Assembly: GCF_006542275.1 (NCBI RefSeq) | Contig: NZ_CP041217.1 | Span: 1,101,501-1,165,500 of the forward strand | Direction of reading: 5' to 3' | DNA length: 64,000 nucleotides | DNA from: Saccharibacillus brassicae | Lineage (GTDB): Bacteria > Bacillota > Bacilli > Paenibacillales > Paenibacillaceae | Shown: positions 1 to 9,616 of the stretch, piece by piece | Layout of the letters: each line of letters starts with the position of its first letter | Position numbering within the stretch: position 1 is the stretch's first letter | Notes under the pieces: generated by a model | Told to the model about the DNA's origin: nothing | What the model saw: the letters and a program-made list of their open reading frames with translations, nothing else | The model's database searches: none | Position numbers and translations under genes: made by a program

Positions 1-976
1 GAGCGACGACGACCATGACGAGCGGATAGAGCATCATCGTCCAGCCCGCGCTGCTCGGCGACAGGCCGAGGATCGATTGCAGGTAGAACGGCGCGATGAT
101 GTTATAGCAGAACATGCTGACGAACACGAGGAAGCCGCACAGAATGCTGAGCGAGAACAGCGGATTGCGGAACAATCCCAGATTCAGCATCGGCTCGTCG
201 ATGCACGACTCCCGGCGCAGGAACAGCGCGAACGAGACCGCCGCGAACGCGAACAGCGCCAGGATGCGCCAGTCGCCGTAGCCGATCTCCTGTCCGAGCA
301 GGATCGCCGCGACGAGCGAGACGATAAAGCCGGCGAACAGCAGGCTGCCTCCGCCGTCGATCGACCGTTTCGCGGTCCGCAGATCCCGGGGCAGCAGCTT
401 GGCGCCGAGCAGGATCGCGAGCAGGCCGAGCGGCACGTTGATCCAGAAGATCGATTCCCATCCCAACGAGCCGACCATCAGGCCGCCGACGCCGGGCCCG
501 GCAATACTGCCGAGCGAGACGAACGTGCCGACGAGGCCGAGCGCTTTGCCGCGTTCGGTCGAAGGGAAAATGTCGGTGACGATGCCCTGGCTGTTCGCCA
601 TCGTCATCGACGCGCCGATCGCCTGAACGACGCGTGCGGCGATCAGCGTGGCGAGCGAGCCGCTCAGGCCGCATAATAAGGACCCGACCACGAACACGAT
701 CGTGCCGATACGGAATATGCGGATTTTGCCGAATATGTCGCCCAGGCGCCCGAACAGCAGAATGAACGAGCAGATCGCCATCAGATAGATGCTCGATACC
801 CACTGCGCATGACCCAGCTCCAGGCCGAGGCTGCTGGAGATCGAAGGCAGCGCCACGTTGACGATGCTGCCGTCGAGCGTCGCCATGAAGGTGAACAGAT
901 TAAGTATGATCAGGATACGCCAACGGCGCTGCTGCACCTGCGGGTCGTCCTGATACGAAGAAAAAGCCGGCTTCAT
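1..976 (-). CDS. MFS drug exporter, DHA2/EmrB type (3' part cut by window edge)
   Basis: Proton-driven multidrug-type permease of the major facilitator superfamily, inner membrane. The translation from ATG at 976 begins MKPAFSSYQDD. It reaches the DHA2 signature in the first helix, reading TLDGSIVNVALPSIS, and then the R-x-GD-x-x-G-type loop motif RLGDIFGKIR. At least nine hydrophobic segments follow before the window ends, and 14 would be usual for the family. GGGGTGGGAG stands just ahead of the ATG. The substrate cannot be inferred. The C-terminal part lies outside the window. Confidence 0.85.
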   Translation of the reverse strand, partial: MKPAFSSYQDDPQVQQRRWRILIILNLFTFMATLDGSIVNVALPSISSSLGLELGHAQWVSSIYLMAICSFILLFGRLGDIFGKIRIFRIGTIVFVVGSLLCGLSGSLATLIAARVVQAIGASMTMANSQGIVTDIFPSTERGKALGLVGTFVSLGSIAGPGVGGLMVGSLGWESIFWINVPLGLLAILLGAKLLPRDLRTAKRSIDGGGSLLFAGFIVSLVAAILLGQEIGYGDWRILALFAFAAVSFALFLRRESCIDEPMLNLGLFRNPLFSLSILCGFLVFVSMFCYNIIAPFYLQSILGLSPSSAGWTMMLYPLVMVVVA

Positions 977-1135
977 GCTCCCACCCCTTTTGCGCTGCGT
1001 ATGCAGCTTTTTAACCGCTTCCGGGTCTGTCCAACCGCTGCGCCGCTCCTCTTCCCGGCGCAGGCCAAAAGACCGGATCGGTCCGCCTGCGCGAACCGAT
1101 CCGGTCTTCGTGGGCGCCGCCGTGCTCGCGCTGCC

Positions 1136-1525
1136 TTACTCCCGCTGCCCCAGGCGCAGCCCCGAGCGAATAGCGACGGCCCGCAGCGCGGCAACCGCCA
1201 CGGCAATCACGACCGCGATCCAGATATACTGGAACACCGGTCCGATGCCCTGGGAGATCAGAAACCGGCCGCCATACCCGATCAACAGGAACGAACCCGC
1301 GACCGCGGCGACAAAAGACAGCAGCATCACCGCTTTCTGGCCGGACGTGGACTGCCGCAACACGCCGGCGATCACGCGCCGGTTGCGCAGCGCCGTCAGC
1401 AGCAGATGCGCAAGCAGCAGCGGCATCGTGTACGCGTTGTCGAGAATAAACAAACTGACCGCCATCAAGGCGAGCAGCACCCAGCTTATCGTCGGGTAAT
1501 AACGATCCAATACGCGCAAAGTCAA
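1136..1525 (-). CDS. Small membrane protein of unknown function
   Basis: A 129-residue protein with about four hydrophobic segments (roughly residues 12-30, 34-45, 63-85 and 95-115) and a basic C-terminus. I do not recognise a family. It follows the MFS gene's start by about 160 bp in the same orientation, but no shared promoter or terminator is obvious. The start has AGGAGG-like sequence upstream. The coding potential is supported by the clean hydrophobic pattern and the absence of a better frame here. Confidence 0.55.
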   Translation of the reverse strand: MTLRVLDRYYPTISWVLLALMAVSLFILDNAYTMPLLLAHLLLTALRNRRVIAGVLRQSTSGQKAVMLLSFVAAVAGSFLLIGYGGRFLISQGIGPVFQYIWIAVVIAVAVAALRAVAIRSGLRLGQRE

Positions 1526-1677
1526 AACCTCCTCTCGTCGATCAATCCGCCCGAATCGAGTCCCTCGCTTGTATGCGATGCAGTACGTTTGCCTGCATCA
1601 TCGTTGTTGGGGCGGCCGCCTGCCGCCAGGTCGCCGGTTCACCCGGCGCCCGCAGCCGGCCGCTTCCCGCCCGAAAC

Positions 1678-2886
1678 CTACTCCGACTCGACCCGGCGCA
1701 GGCTGCTTTCCGGCATGCCGGCCTGCGGATCGGAATCGGCTTCGTAATCGACGCCGTCCGTCTCGAAGCCGAACAGCTGGAAAAACTCTGCGCGGTAGCC
1801 GGCCAGATCGCTCAGTTCGTCGATATTGTCCGACGAGATGCGCGCCCAGATATCGGCCACTTCCTGCTGCACGTCGCCGCGCATCTCCCAATCGTCGATA
1901 CGGATACGGCCCTGCTCGTCGACCGGCACTTCGCCGCCGTACAGGCGATCCGCGAACAGCCGATGCGTCTGCTCGATGCAGCCTTCGTGCAGCCCTTTTT
2001 CCTTCATGATCTTGTACAGGACGGACACGTACAGCGGCACGACCGGAATAGCCGAGCTGGACTGCGTGACCAGCGCTTTGCTGACCGAGACGAAAGCGCG
2101 GCCGCCGCCCGGCGAGAGTCGTTCGCCGATCCGCAGCGCGGTGTCTTCCAGATGGTCTTTCGCCCGGCCGATCGATCCTTCGCGGTAGATCGGCTGGGTG
2201 AGGTCCGGGCCGATATACGAATACGCGATCGTCGTCGCGTCTTCGGCCAGCACGCCGCCTTCGCTCAGCGCGTCGATCCACAGCTGCCAGTCTTCGCCGC
2301 CCATCACTTCGACGGTCGCCGCCACTTCTTCTTCGGTCGCCGGGTCAATCGTCACTTCGCTCACTTCGCCGGTGTGGAAATTGACCGTCTTGTTCGTGTA
2401 CGAAGCGCCGATCGGCTTGAGCACGGAATTGACCGCTTCGCCCGTCTTCGGGTTGACCCGGCGCGCCGAAGCGACGCTGTAGACGACCAGATCGACCTGG
2501 CCGAGTTCTTCGCGGATCACTTTGACCGCTGCGGCCTTCGTCTCGTCCGAGAAAGCGTCGCCCGTCACGCTGAACGAACGCAGTCCCGCTTCGGCGGCTT
2601 TGCGCTCGAACGCGGCCGAATTGTACCAGCCCGCGGACGCGGTACGGGTCGCCGTGCTTTTGCTTGGGCGGTAGACGCCGACCGTCGCCGCGCCGGCGCC
2701 GAAAGCGGCCGCGATGCGGGCCGACAATCCGTAGCCGGTCGATGCGCCGATAACGAGCACGTTCTTCGGTCCTTCGAGCCGCGGCTTGGACGCGATATAG
2801 TCGATTTGCTGTTGAACCTGCGCGGCGCAGCCGTCCGGGTGGGCGGTCGTGCAGATGAATCCGCGCGTTCTCGGTTTGATAATCAT
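1678..2886 (-). CDS. fabV: Trans-2-enoyl-ACP/CoA reductase FabV
   Basis: NAD(P)H-dependent reduction of trans-2-enoyl-ACP in the last step of fatty-acid elongation. The protein has 402 residues, the usual FabV length. Residues 1-12 (MIIKPRTRGFIC) match the family's start, and a Rossmann loop follows at VIGASTGYG. The FabV-type YX8K active site is present as Tyr234 and Lys243 in YREGSIGRAK, one residue off the published numbering (235/244). The ATG at 2886 has GAGGG about 10 nt upstream; a longer frame reaches 2988 but has no better ribosome site. FabV enzymes are typically little affected by triclosan. It is uncommon in Firmicutes compared with FabI/FabL, so it may be an additional isozyme. 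Confidence 0.93.
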   Translation of the reverse strand: MIIKPRTRGFICTTAHPDGCAAQVQQQIDYIASKPRLEGPKNVLVIGASTGYGLSARIAAAFGAGAATVGVYRPSKSTATRTASAGWYNSAAFERKAAEAGLRSFSVTGDAFSDETKAAAVKVIREELGQVDLVVYSVASARRVNPKTGEAVNSVLKPIGASYTNKTVNFHTGEVSEVTIDPATEEEVAATVEVMGGEDWQLWIDALSEGGVLAEDATTIAYSYIGPDLTQPIYREGSIGRAKDHLEDTALRIGERLSPGGGRAFVSVSKALVTQSSSAIPVVPLYVSVLYKIMKEKGLHEGCIEQTHRLFADRLYGGEVPVDEQGRIRIDDWEMRGDVQQEVADIWARISSDNIDELSDLAGYRAEFFQLFGFETDGVDYEADSDPQAGMPESSLRRVESE

Positions 2887-2998
2887 GGTTGTTGTCCCTC
2901 GCTTTTTTCGGTTCTTTGGACGGAGTTCTTCGCTTGCGCGCGAACCGTCCATCCGTAACAGTGTACCAACTTTTCGGCGATAAGGCACTTTTCACGGC

Positions 2999-3030
2999 AA
3001 AAAGCGAAGTCCCCGGACGGGAACTTCGCT
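2999..3030 (-). terminator. Rho-independent terminator after the first chemoreceptor
   Basis: Inverted repeat AGCGAAGTCCC / GGGAACTTCGCT with a short loop. On the minus strand it runs into a T-tract (five A at 2999-3003 on the plus strand). It lies 58 bp downstream of the chemoreceptor ending at 3088. Confidence 0.75.
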
Positions 3031-3087
3031 TGATGAGGCAGCCGCGCCGCCCGTACGAACCGGATTTCAAAACGCGGCGGAGTCTGT

Positions 3088-4494
3088 TCAGGCCGGCCGC
3101 GAAGCCGGAAGCGCGCGCGCCGCCTGGGCGCCGGCCGAACCGTCCGCGGAAGCCGGGAAATCGGTTTGCAGCAGCTGCGGCTGCGAGCCCTGCGTCTCGT
3201 GCGTGAAGCGGAAATGATTGACGATTCCGTCCAGCCGCTGTGAGCTTTCGCCCGTGCGGCGTGCCTGCACGACCACTTCTTCGGAAGCTTCGAGCACGTC
3301 CGACGCCTGCGAGAAGATCGTCTGCGTGCCTTCGGCCGCTTCGCCGTTCGCCGCCGCGATCTCGCTGATCGCTTTGGCCAGGTTCTGCACCGACGCATTG
3401 AGCTGTTCGCTCGTCGCGCTGAAATCGGCGACCATGTTCTCGATATTGAGCGCATCCTGCAAATAGGAATCCGCGTTGCTCTGCATCATCTGGTAATCGG
3501 CCGCGATCTCTGTCGTCATCAGGTCCAGCAGGCGTCCGGAATGGCGCTGCAGGTTGTCGACCGAGCTGACGACTTTTTCCGTGACGCCGTGGATCTGCTC
3601 GACCGAACGCTTCGACGCGTCGGCAAGCTTGCGGATCTCGTCGGCGACGACCGCGAAGCCTTTGCCCGCTTCGCCCGCTCTGGCCGCTTCGATCGAAGCG
3701 TTGAGCGCGAGCAGATTGGTCTGCTGCGCGATTTGGAGAATGGAATCGGCCAGCGTCCGGATCATGTTGACGGAATGCGACTCTTCAAGCGCCGAATCGA
3801 GTCCCTGCTTGACTTCGGTATAGACTTTCGTCGTTTTTTCCATGGCCTGCGCCAGATTCTCCTGAATTTCCATCGCCCGCGCACTGACTTCGCCGGCTTC
3901 TTCCGCGCCTTCTTCGGCCCGCTTGGCGATCGAGCCGAGCGCCCGTTCGAACTCCTGGGTCGACGCGTCGATCTCTTCGGCGGAAGCCGCCGTCTGCTGC
4001 ATGCCCGCCGACATCAATTCGGTCGTGGCCGACACTTCGCGCAGCCCGTTCTCCATCACGACAAATTTGTCCTGCGCGATTTGCGTCGCGTTTTTGAGTT
4101 CTGCGGCTTCCCGGGAAACGATCGACAGCATCCCGTACGAAGCCGTCTGCATCCGATCGACCGCGCGGACCAGCGTGCCGGTCTCGTCGGTCCGCCGCAG
4201 GTCCTTTTCATCTAGGCGCTGCGTGAAATCGCCGTCCGCCATCCGATCCAGCTGGGACGCCGCCGCCCGAATCGGACGCACGATGCCTTTTACAATGAAG
4301 AACAGCAGCACGAACGAGATGACAAAGCCCGCAATCGACACGACGAAGGGACCGACTTTCCAGACATTGGCCTGCTGCACGAAATCGCTCATGAGCACGA
4401 CGTTCAAAAGAGCGGGAAGCAGCATGCCCAACACGGCAGCGGCCAATACCCGGGTAAGCAAGCTTCCGAACAGCATTTTCAGACGGTTATCCAT
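3088..4494 (-). CDS. Methyl-accepting chemotaxis protein with almost no extracytoplasmic domain
   Basis: A 468-residue chemoreceptor. Two membrane helices (about residues 12-35 and 47-69) are separated by only some 12 residues. A HAMP linker follows ([20 protein letters not shown]), then a long signalling coiled coil with the hairpin tip [34 protein letters not shown]. Without a sensing domain it may detect membrane or cytoplasmic cues, or energy state. The ATG at 4494 is preceded by AGAGGTG. Its promoter region looks sigma-A-like, unlike the other two receptors in the window. It is terminated separately by the hairpin at 2999. Confidence 0.92.
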   Translation of the reverse strand: MDNRLKMLFGSLLTRVLAAAVLGMLLPALLNVVLMSDFVQQANVWKVGPFVVSIAGFVISFVLLFFIVKGIVRPIRAAASQLDRMADGDFTQRLDEKDLRRTDETGTLVRAVDRMQTASYGMLSIVSREAAELKNATQIAQDKFVVMENGLREVSATTELMSAGMQQTAASAEEIDASTQEFERALGSIAKRAEEGAEEAGEVSARAMEIQENLAQAMEKTTKVYTEVKQGLDSALEESHSVNMIRTLADSILQIAQQTNLLALNASIEAARAGEAGKGFAVVADEIRKLADASKRSVEQIHGVTEKVVSSVDNLQRHSGRLLDLMTTEIAADYQMMQSNADSYLQDALNIENMVADFSATSEQLNASVQNLAKAISEIAAANGEAAEGTQTIFSQASDVLEASEEVVVQARRTGESSQRLDGIVNHFRFTHETQGSQPQLLQTDFPASADGSAGAQAARALPASRPA

Positions 4495-4751
4495 TGAATT
4501 GCACCTCTTTTATCATTTTGGAGTAAAAAGGGACTTTTGACCTAATTAACTGCTGAAAATGCTGCTTTTCTCTGTGTATTAGCTCATTTTCCTACTCTTG
4601 AAGGTCTTTGGGTCTAGTTCTTACTGTCTATTAGGTATTATATCCAAGTTAGCGAGTTTTAAAACCTTTTATGAGAAAATTTTTAAAAATTTTATTTTCC
4701 ACAATTAAATGTGTGATTCGGCATGCTTCCGATCCGCGCCGTACCGCGCAC
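4495..4751. other. AT-rich intergenic region upstream of the first chemoreceptor
   Basis: This AT-rich spacer, with the terminator and repeat that follow it, makes up the 349 bp between the two chemoreceptor genes. It contains a TATAAT-type element on the minus strand at 4637-4642. No gene is visible in it. Confidence 0.6.
4637..4664 (-). promoter_or_regulatory. Possible sigma-A promoter of the first chemoreceptor
   Basis: On the minus strand a perfect TATAAT (4642-4637) stands 16 bp after TTTTAA (4664-4659), which is a poor -35. It lies about 140 bp before the ATG at 4494. The -10 is good and the -35 weak, so the call is tentative. Confidence 0.4.
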
Positions 4752-4787
4752 AAAAAGCGGCAATCGCCCGATCCGGGCGGCTGCCGC
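4752..4787 (-). terminator. Terminator after the second chemoreceptor
   Basis: Stem GCGGCA/TGCCGC with inner GCCCG/CGGGC, followed on the minus strand by TTTTT (4756-4752). It lies 57 bp after the stop of the receptor ending at 4844. Confidence 0.8.
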
Positions 4788-4791
4788 CTTC

Positions 4792-4826
4792 CGCTTTTCG
4801 CTTTTCGCTTTTCGCTTTTCGCTTTT
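4792..4826. repeat. Five perfect copies of a 7-bp repeat (CGCTTTT)
   Basis: Five head-to-tail perfect copies of CGCTTTT lie between the stop codon of the chemoreceptor at 4844 and its terminator. Similar 7-bp periodic repeats occur at 16494 and 23396 in this window. Confidence 0.95.
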
Positions 4827-4843
4827 CCGAATATAACCCGCCC

Positions 4844-6529
4844 TTACACCTTAAAGCGCGACACCAGCAGCTGCAGGTCTTCCGCCAACCGGTTCAGCGA
4901 CGACGCCCCGCTCAGCATCTCTTCGCCGGCCGCGAGCTGTTCTTCGGTCGCCGCCGCGATCTCCTGCGTCCCGCCGGAAATGTCCTGGGTGCTTGCGCTG
5001 ACGCGCTCCATCGAACCGGACACCTCGGCGAAGCTGTCATGCACGCCTCCGGTCGAAGCCGCCATCGCTTCGGTCCGGCCGGACACTTCCCCGATCGCGT
5101 TCAGAATGCCGCCGAAGCGCCGCGCGCCTTCGCGGCTCGCTTGCGCGCCTGCTTGCACCCGCAGCTTCACGTCGTCCATTGTATCCATTGCCGCCCGCGT
5201 CTCGTGCTGGATGCTGACGACCCGCTCTTTGATCTCGCGCGTCGAATCCGCCGACCGATCCGCCAGCTTCTTCACTTCGCTTGCAACGATCGTAAAGCCG
5301 CGGCCCGCTTCGCCGGCTCGCGCCGCTTCGATCGAAGCGTTCAGCGAGAGCAGATGCGTCTGCGCCGAAATCTCGTTGATCAGCGTCGTGATCTCGTCGA
5401 TCTGCTGCGCGTGCAGCGCAAGCTTGCGGATACGGTCGTCGGCTTCGCCGACCGCCGTGCCGATATCCGACATCTGTTCGTCGATACGGGTAACCGCCTG
5501 TTCGCCTTCGGCCGCCTGCCGGCTCATCTCTTTGGACACCGAAGACACTTCAGACGTCGCCGAAGCGATTTGCGTAATCTTTTCCAAGGTGAGGTGGGCG
5601 GAATCGGTACTGTTCTTGGCAATTTGGGCCTGGTCGACCGAACGCTCCGCGATTTGCTGCATGGCAGCCGCGACCTGAAGCGAAGTCGATTTGGACTGCT
5701 CGGCGCTGGCCGAGAACTGTTCGGAAGCCGCCGCAAGCTGTTGAGAAGCGTCGCCGATCCGGGACATCATCTCGCGCAGCGAACCGACGAACAAGTTGAA
5801 GCTGCCGGCCAGCGTGCCGAACTCGTCTTTTTGCCGCAGCTCGATCCGGCTCGTCAGATCGGCGTCGCCTTCCGCGATCTCCCGCATTTGACGGTTCATG
5901 AGCGTCAGCGGCTTCATGATCGTGCGCAGCAGCCAGAAGCCGAGACCGATCCCGACCAGGCCGGAAACGATCACAACGTAGAGCAAAATACTCTGGTTGC
6001 GGCGCGCCTCGGCGGCGTTATCCGCTTTGAGCTGCGACACTTCCGTGTCCAGCGCTTCCACGAACGTGTTAACGGCGGGATCGACTTCCTGCTTGCGCAG
6101 CGTCCGCTCTTCCCCGAAATGCAGCGCCTGCGCCTGGGCCCGGCTGCCGTCCGCGACAAGCCCGACCACTTGGGCGTTCAGTGCGAGCATCCGCTCCAGC
6201 GCTTCGTCGATCTTTTGCAGCGCCGCGGCATCGCTGCCTTCGAGCTTCTCCGCTCCGCCGCTCAGCAGCTGCCGGATCTCTTCCGTTTTTTTGCCCATGC
6301 CTTCCGCATATTCGGGATCCCCGGTCAGCAGGTAACCCCGCTCGTCGTTGGCAAGTCCGGTCATGCGGTACTGCATCTGCTTCAGAAACTTTTGCGTTTC
6401 CAGTTTGTCTTCCAGCCGTTCGCCGTTGCGCACGCTTTGGTCGATAGCGTTCAACGCCAGCGCGCCGCTTCCGACCAATACCGCTACCAATAGCAGTATG
6501 ATCGCGAATAATTTCGTTCTAACCTTCAT
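4844..6529 (-). CDS. Methyl-accepting chemotaxis protein with four-helix-bundle-type sensor
   Basis: A 561-residue chemoreceptor beginning [18 protein letters not shown]. It has a first membrane helix, then a roughly 150-residue helical extracellular region containing [16 protein letters not shown], resembling 4HB/CHASE3 sensors. A second helix ([22 protein letters not shown]), a HAMP domain and the signalling domain with hairpin tip [33 protein letters not shown] follow. ATG 6529 (or 6535, also in frame) follows GAGAGCAGG. The frame can be extended to a GTG at 6613, but the sigma-D-like promoter at 6600-6626 would put that upstream of the transcript start. Confidence 0.92.
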   Translation of the reverse strand: MKVRTKLFAIILLLVAVLVGSGALALNAIDQSVRNGERLEDKLETQKFLKQMQYRMTGLANDERGYLLTGDPEYAEGMGKKTEEIRQLLSGGAEKLEGSDAAALQKIDEALERMLALNAQVVGLVADGSRAQAQALHFGEERTLRKQEVDPAVNTFVEALDTEVSQLKADNAAEARRNQSILLYVVIVSGLVGIGLGFWLLRTIMKPLTLMNRQMREIAEGDADLTSRIELRQKDEFGTLAGSFNLFVGSLREMMSRIGDASQQLAAASEQFSASAEQSKSTSLQVAAAMQQIAERSVDQAQIAKNSTDSAHLTLEKITQIASATSEVSSVSKEMSRQAAEGEQAVTRIDEQMSDIGTAVGEADDRIRKLALHAQQIDEITTLINEISAQTHLLSLNASIEAARAGEAGRGFTIVASEVKKLADRSADSTREIKERVVSIQHETRAAMDTMDDVKLRVQAGAQASREGARRFGGILNAIGEVSGRTEAMAASTGGVHDSFAEVSGSMERVSASTQDISGGTQEIAAATEEQLAAGEEMLSGASSLNRLAEDLQLLVSRFKV

Positions 6530-6599
6530 GTGCATCCTGCTCTCTGGTGTATGGGGTTTGTCCAAGATTACATCTTGAACTTGCAGATCTTCCATTTTA

Positions 6600-6626
6600 T
6601 TATCGGAAGGCACTCTTCATTATGTA
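6600..6626 (-). promoter_or_regulatory. Sigma-D-like (motility) promoter of the second chemoreceptor
   Basis: On the minus strand TACA, 15 bp, then TCCGATAA; the Bacillus sigma-D consensus is TAAA, 14-16 bp, GCCGATAT or similar. Ten of 12 positions match. The predicted transcript start falls near 6593, 64 bp before ATG 6529. Confidence 0.6.
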
Positions 6627-6674
6627 ACGCTTTTTGTCGAAAAAAGTCGTTCGCCGCGTGCAAAGTCCGCTCAT

Positions 6675-6703
6675 TTGACGCTTTCCGGTGAAAGTGATAA
6701 TTT
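6675..6703 (+). promoter_or_regulatory. Sigma-A promoter of the M20 amidohydrolase gene
   Basis: TTGACG, 17 bp, TAATTT on the plus strand, 78 bp ahead of ATG 6781. Confidence 0.6.
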
Positions 6704-6780
6704 GGAAACCAGATCAACCCGGCCGATCGCTTCAGGGCGAGATTCGGACCTTATCACGATAAACGGGAGGCCAGCCTCAC

Positions 6781-7971
<1,191 letters not shown>

Positions 7972-8038
7972 TCTTCGGGCTCGCTTCGGCCGTGCCGATT
8001 GCGGCATGCGCCCGGCGCGCTCGTCGCCCGAATCGAAA

Positions 8039-8077
8039 GCCGACGGCTGCGGGTTTTTCCGCATCGTCGGCTTTTTT
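8039..8077 (+). terminator. Terminator of the amidohydrolase gene
   Basis: GCCGACG/CGTCGGC outer stem with an inner TGCGG/CCGCA stem, then TTTTTT. It stands between the amidohydrolase and the Thg1-like gene, so the latter needs its own promoter. Confidence 0.85.
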
Positions 8078-8141
8078 CGATTTTACTGTTCCACGATTCG
8101 TCTTGCCGCACATCCAGAAAAGAAAAAGGAGCCTGCCGCCC

Positions 8142-8885
8142 ATGCCTATCGACGACTTCGGCGCACGCATGAAAAGTTACGAAAATGCGTTCCGCCATTA
8201 CCTGCCCGGCCGCATGCCTGTCGTGATCCGCATCGACGGCTGCCATTTCCACTCGTTTACCAAAGGTATGGACAAACCGTTCGACGAACCGCTGATCCGC
8301 GCTTTTTGGGAAACGTGCAAGTATCTCGCCCTGAACCTTATGGGCTGCAAGCTGGTCTACCATCAAAGCGACGAAATCTCGATCCTGCTGACGAACTACG
8401 ACAAATTGACGACCTCTTCATGGTTCGAGAACAACTTGCAGAAAATGGTCTCTGTCGCCTCTTCGATCGCCACCGCCAAGTTCAACGAAGAGATTCGCGC
8501 CGTTTACCCGGATCGGCCGCTCGCCACGTTCGATGCGCGCGCCTGGGTGCTGCCGCTGGACGAAGTGACGAATTATTTTCTGTGGAGACAGATGGACGCC
8601 ACGAAAAACAGTATCTCCATGTTCGCCCAAGCCCATTTTGCCCACCGCGAACTGCAGGGCCTGGACGGCAGCTCGCTGCAGGAGAAACTGTTTGCGGAAA
8701 AAGGATTGAACTGGAACGACCTGCCCGCCTGGCAAAAACGCGGCGCCTGCGTCGTCAAACGGGAGTTCCTCAAAGGTACGGCCGTCCGCCGCAGATGGGA
8801 AGTCGATCTCGACATCCCCGTTTTCTCGCAGGATCGCGCCTATATCAACCGCTTCGTTTATTCGGACCGCGAAAAGGACGTGTAA
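8142..8885 (+). CDS. Thg1-like protein (tRNA 3'-5' nucleotidyltransferase)
   Basis: Member of the tRNAHis guanylyltransferase superfamily, which adds nucleotides in the 3'-5' direction. Bacterial Thg1-like proteins repair 5'-truncated tRNAs by templated addition. The protein has 247 residues. The metal-binding motifs are intact: RIDG with Asp32, followed by FHSFTKGM, and YHQSDEIS with Asp77 and Glu78, matching the two catalytic carboxylate sites of human Thg1. ATG 8142 has AAAGGAG 9 nt upstream; the frame extends to 7992 but that part overlaps the terminator. The next gene, a P-loop kinase, starts 2 nt after the stop, so the two are surely co-translated. Confidence 0.9.
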   Translation: MPIDDFGARMKSYENAFRHYLPGRMPVVIRIDGCHFHSFTKGMDKPFDEPLIRAFWETCKYLALNLMGCKLVYHQSDEISILLTNYDKLTTSSWFENNLQKMVSVASSIATAKFNEEIRAVYPDRPLATFDARAWVLPLDEVTNYFLWRQMDATKNSISMFAQAHFAHRELQGLDGSSLQEKLFAEKGLNWNDLPAWQKRGACVVKREFLKGTAVRRRWEVDLDIPVFSQDRAYINRFVYSDREKDV

Positions 8886-8887
8886 CG

Positions 8888-9331
8888 ATGGAATGCGTCA
8901 TTCTGATCGGGATTCAGGCTTCGGGCAAATCGACTTTTTACAAAGAGCGGTATGTCGATACCCATCTGCGCCTCAACATGGACATGCTCAAGACGCGCCA
9001 CCGGGAAAAGCTGCTGCTGAACGCCCTGCTCGAAGCGAAGCAGCCGTTCGTCGTCGACAACACCAATCCGCTGCCGGAAGACCGGATGACTTATATCGAG
9101 GCCGCCAAAAGACATCGGTTCTCCGTCGTCGGCTGTTACTTCGAACCGGATTATGCAGAAAGTATTCGGCGCAACGCGCAGCGGACCGGCAAGTCGTTCG
9201 TGCGCGAAATCGGTATTCGGAGCGTGCTGAACAAGCTCGTCCGCCCTTCGATCGGGGAAGGCTTCGACGAGCTGTACACGGTCACTTCGGCGGGCGGGAC
9301 TTTTACATTGGAAAAGACGGCGGACGTCTGA
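8888..9331 (+). CDS. P-loop kinase of the polynucleotide-kinase type, coupled to Thg1-like gene
   Basis: A 147-residue single-domain ATP/GTP-binding protein. The Walker A is GIQASGKST at residues 8-16. VVDNTNPLPEDR fits the strand-2/lid region of AAA-33 or T4 polynucleotide-kinase-like kinases, and RNAQRTGKSF supplies lid arginines. It most resembles predicted kinases that phosphorylate small molecules or nucleic-acid 5' ends. It begins 2 nt after the Thg1-like stop; its AAGGA ribosome site lies inside that gene's last codons. Inference: it may prepare 5' ends for Thg1-type repair. No separate phosphatase or ligase domain is present. Confidence 0.85.
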   Translation: MECVILIGIQASGKSTFYKERYVDTHLRLNMDMLKTRHREKLLLNALLEAKQPFVVDNTNPLPEDRMTYIEAAKRHRFSVVGCYFEPDYAESIRRNAQRTGKSFVREIGIRSVLNKLVRPSIGEGFDELYTVTSAGGTFTLEKTADV

Positions 9332-9354
9332 CAGGATTGGAGTCCGTCCGGATT

Positions 9355-9474
9355 TTTCATGACGGCGTCGAGGTCGCCGATCCACCCGTGGACGGCGGCC
9401 GCGATGTTCGCGAATTCGTTTTTCCAATTCGGATCGTACGGAACCACTTCGATAATAGACGTACGTTCAGCCAT
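9355..9474 (-). pseudogene. 5' remnant of a GrpB/UPF0157 family gene
   Basis: ATG 9474 with a GGAGG site starts a frame whose first 38 or so residues (IIEVVPYDPNWKNEF, then GDLDAV) match the N-terminus of the GrpB/UPF0157 nucleotidyltransferase-like family. The expected next motif (H-x-GSTSVPGL) is missing. After about 9358 the frame runs into non-homologous sequence antisense to the kinase gene. Full family members have about 170 residues. This is a truncated leftover that still has its ribosome site. Confidence 0.7.
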
Positions 9475-9616
9475 GCTTTTTTCCCTCCGTTTCCTTTTTC
9501 GTTGTTCGCCTATATTTTTCGTTTCTTCTATAGTACCCTATATTTTAGCAGGTGTTTTAGCAGGACCGAAAACGCTTTAACCCAAATCAACTTACAGACA
9601 CCGGAGGAAGTATCGC

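Noticed and set aside
4637-4664. Sigma-D promoter for the first chemoreceptor
   Set aside because: GGATAT resembles part of the -10, but no TAAA lies 14-16 bp upstream. The TATAAT element reads better as sigma-A.
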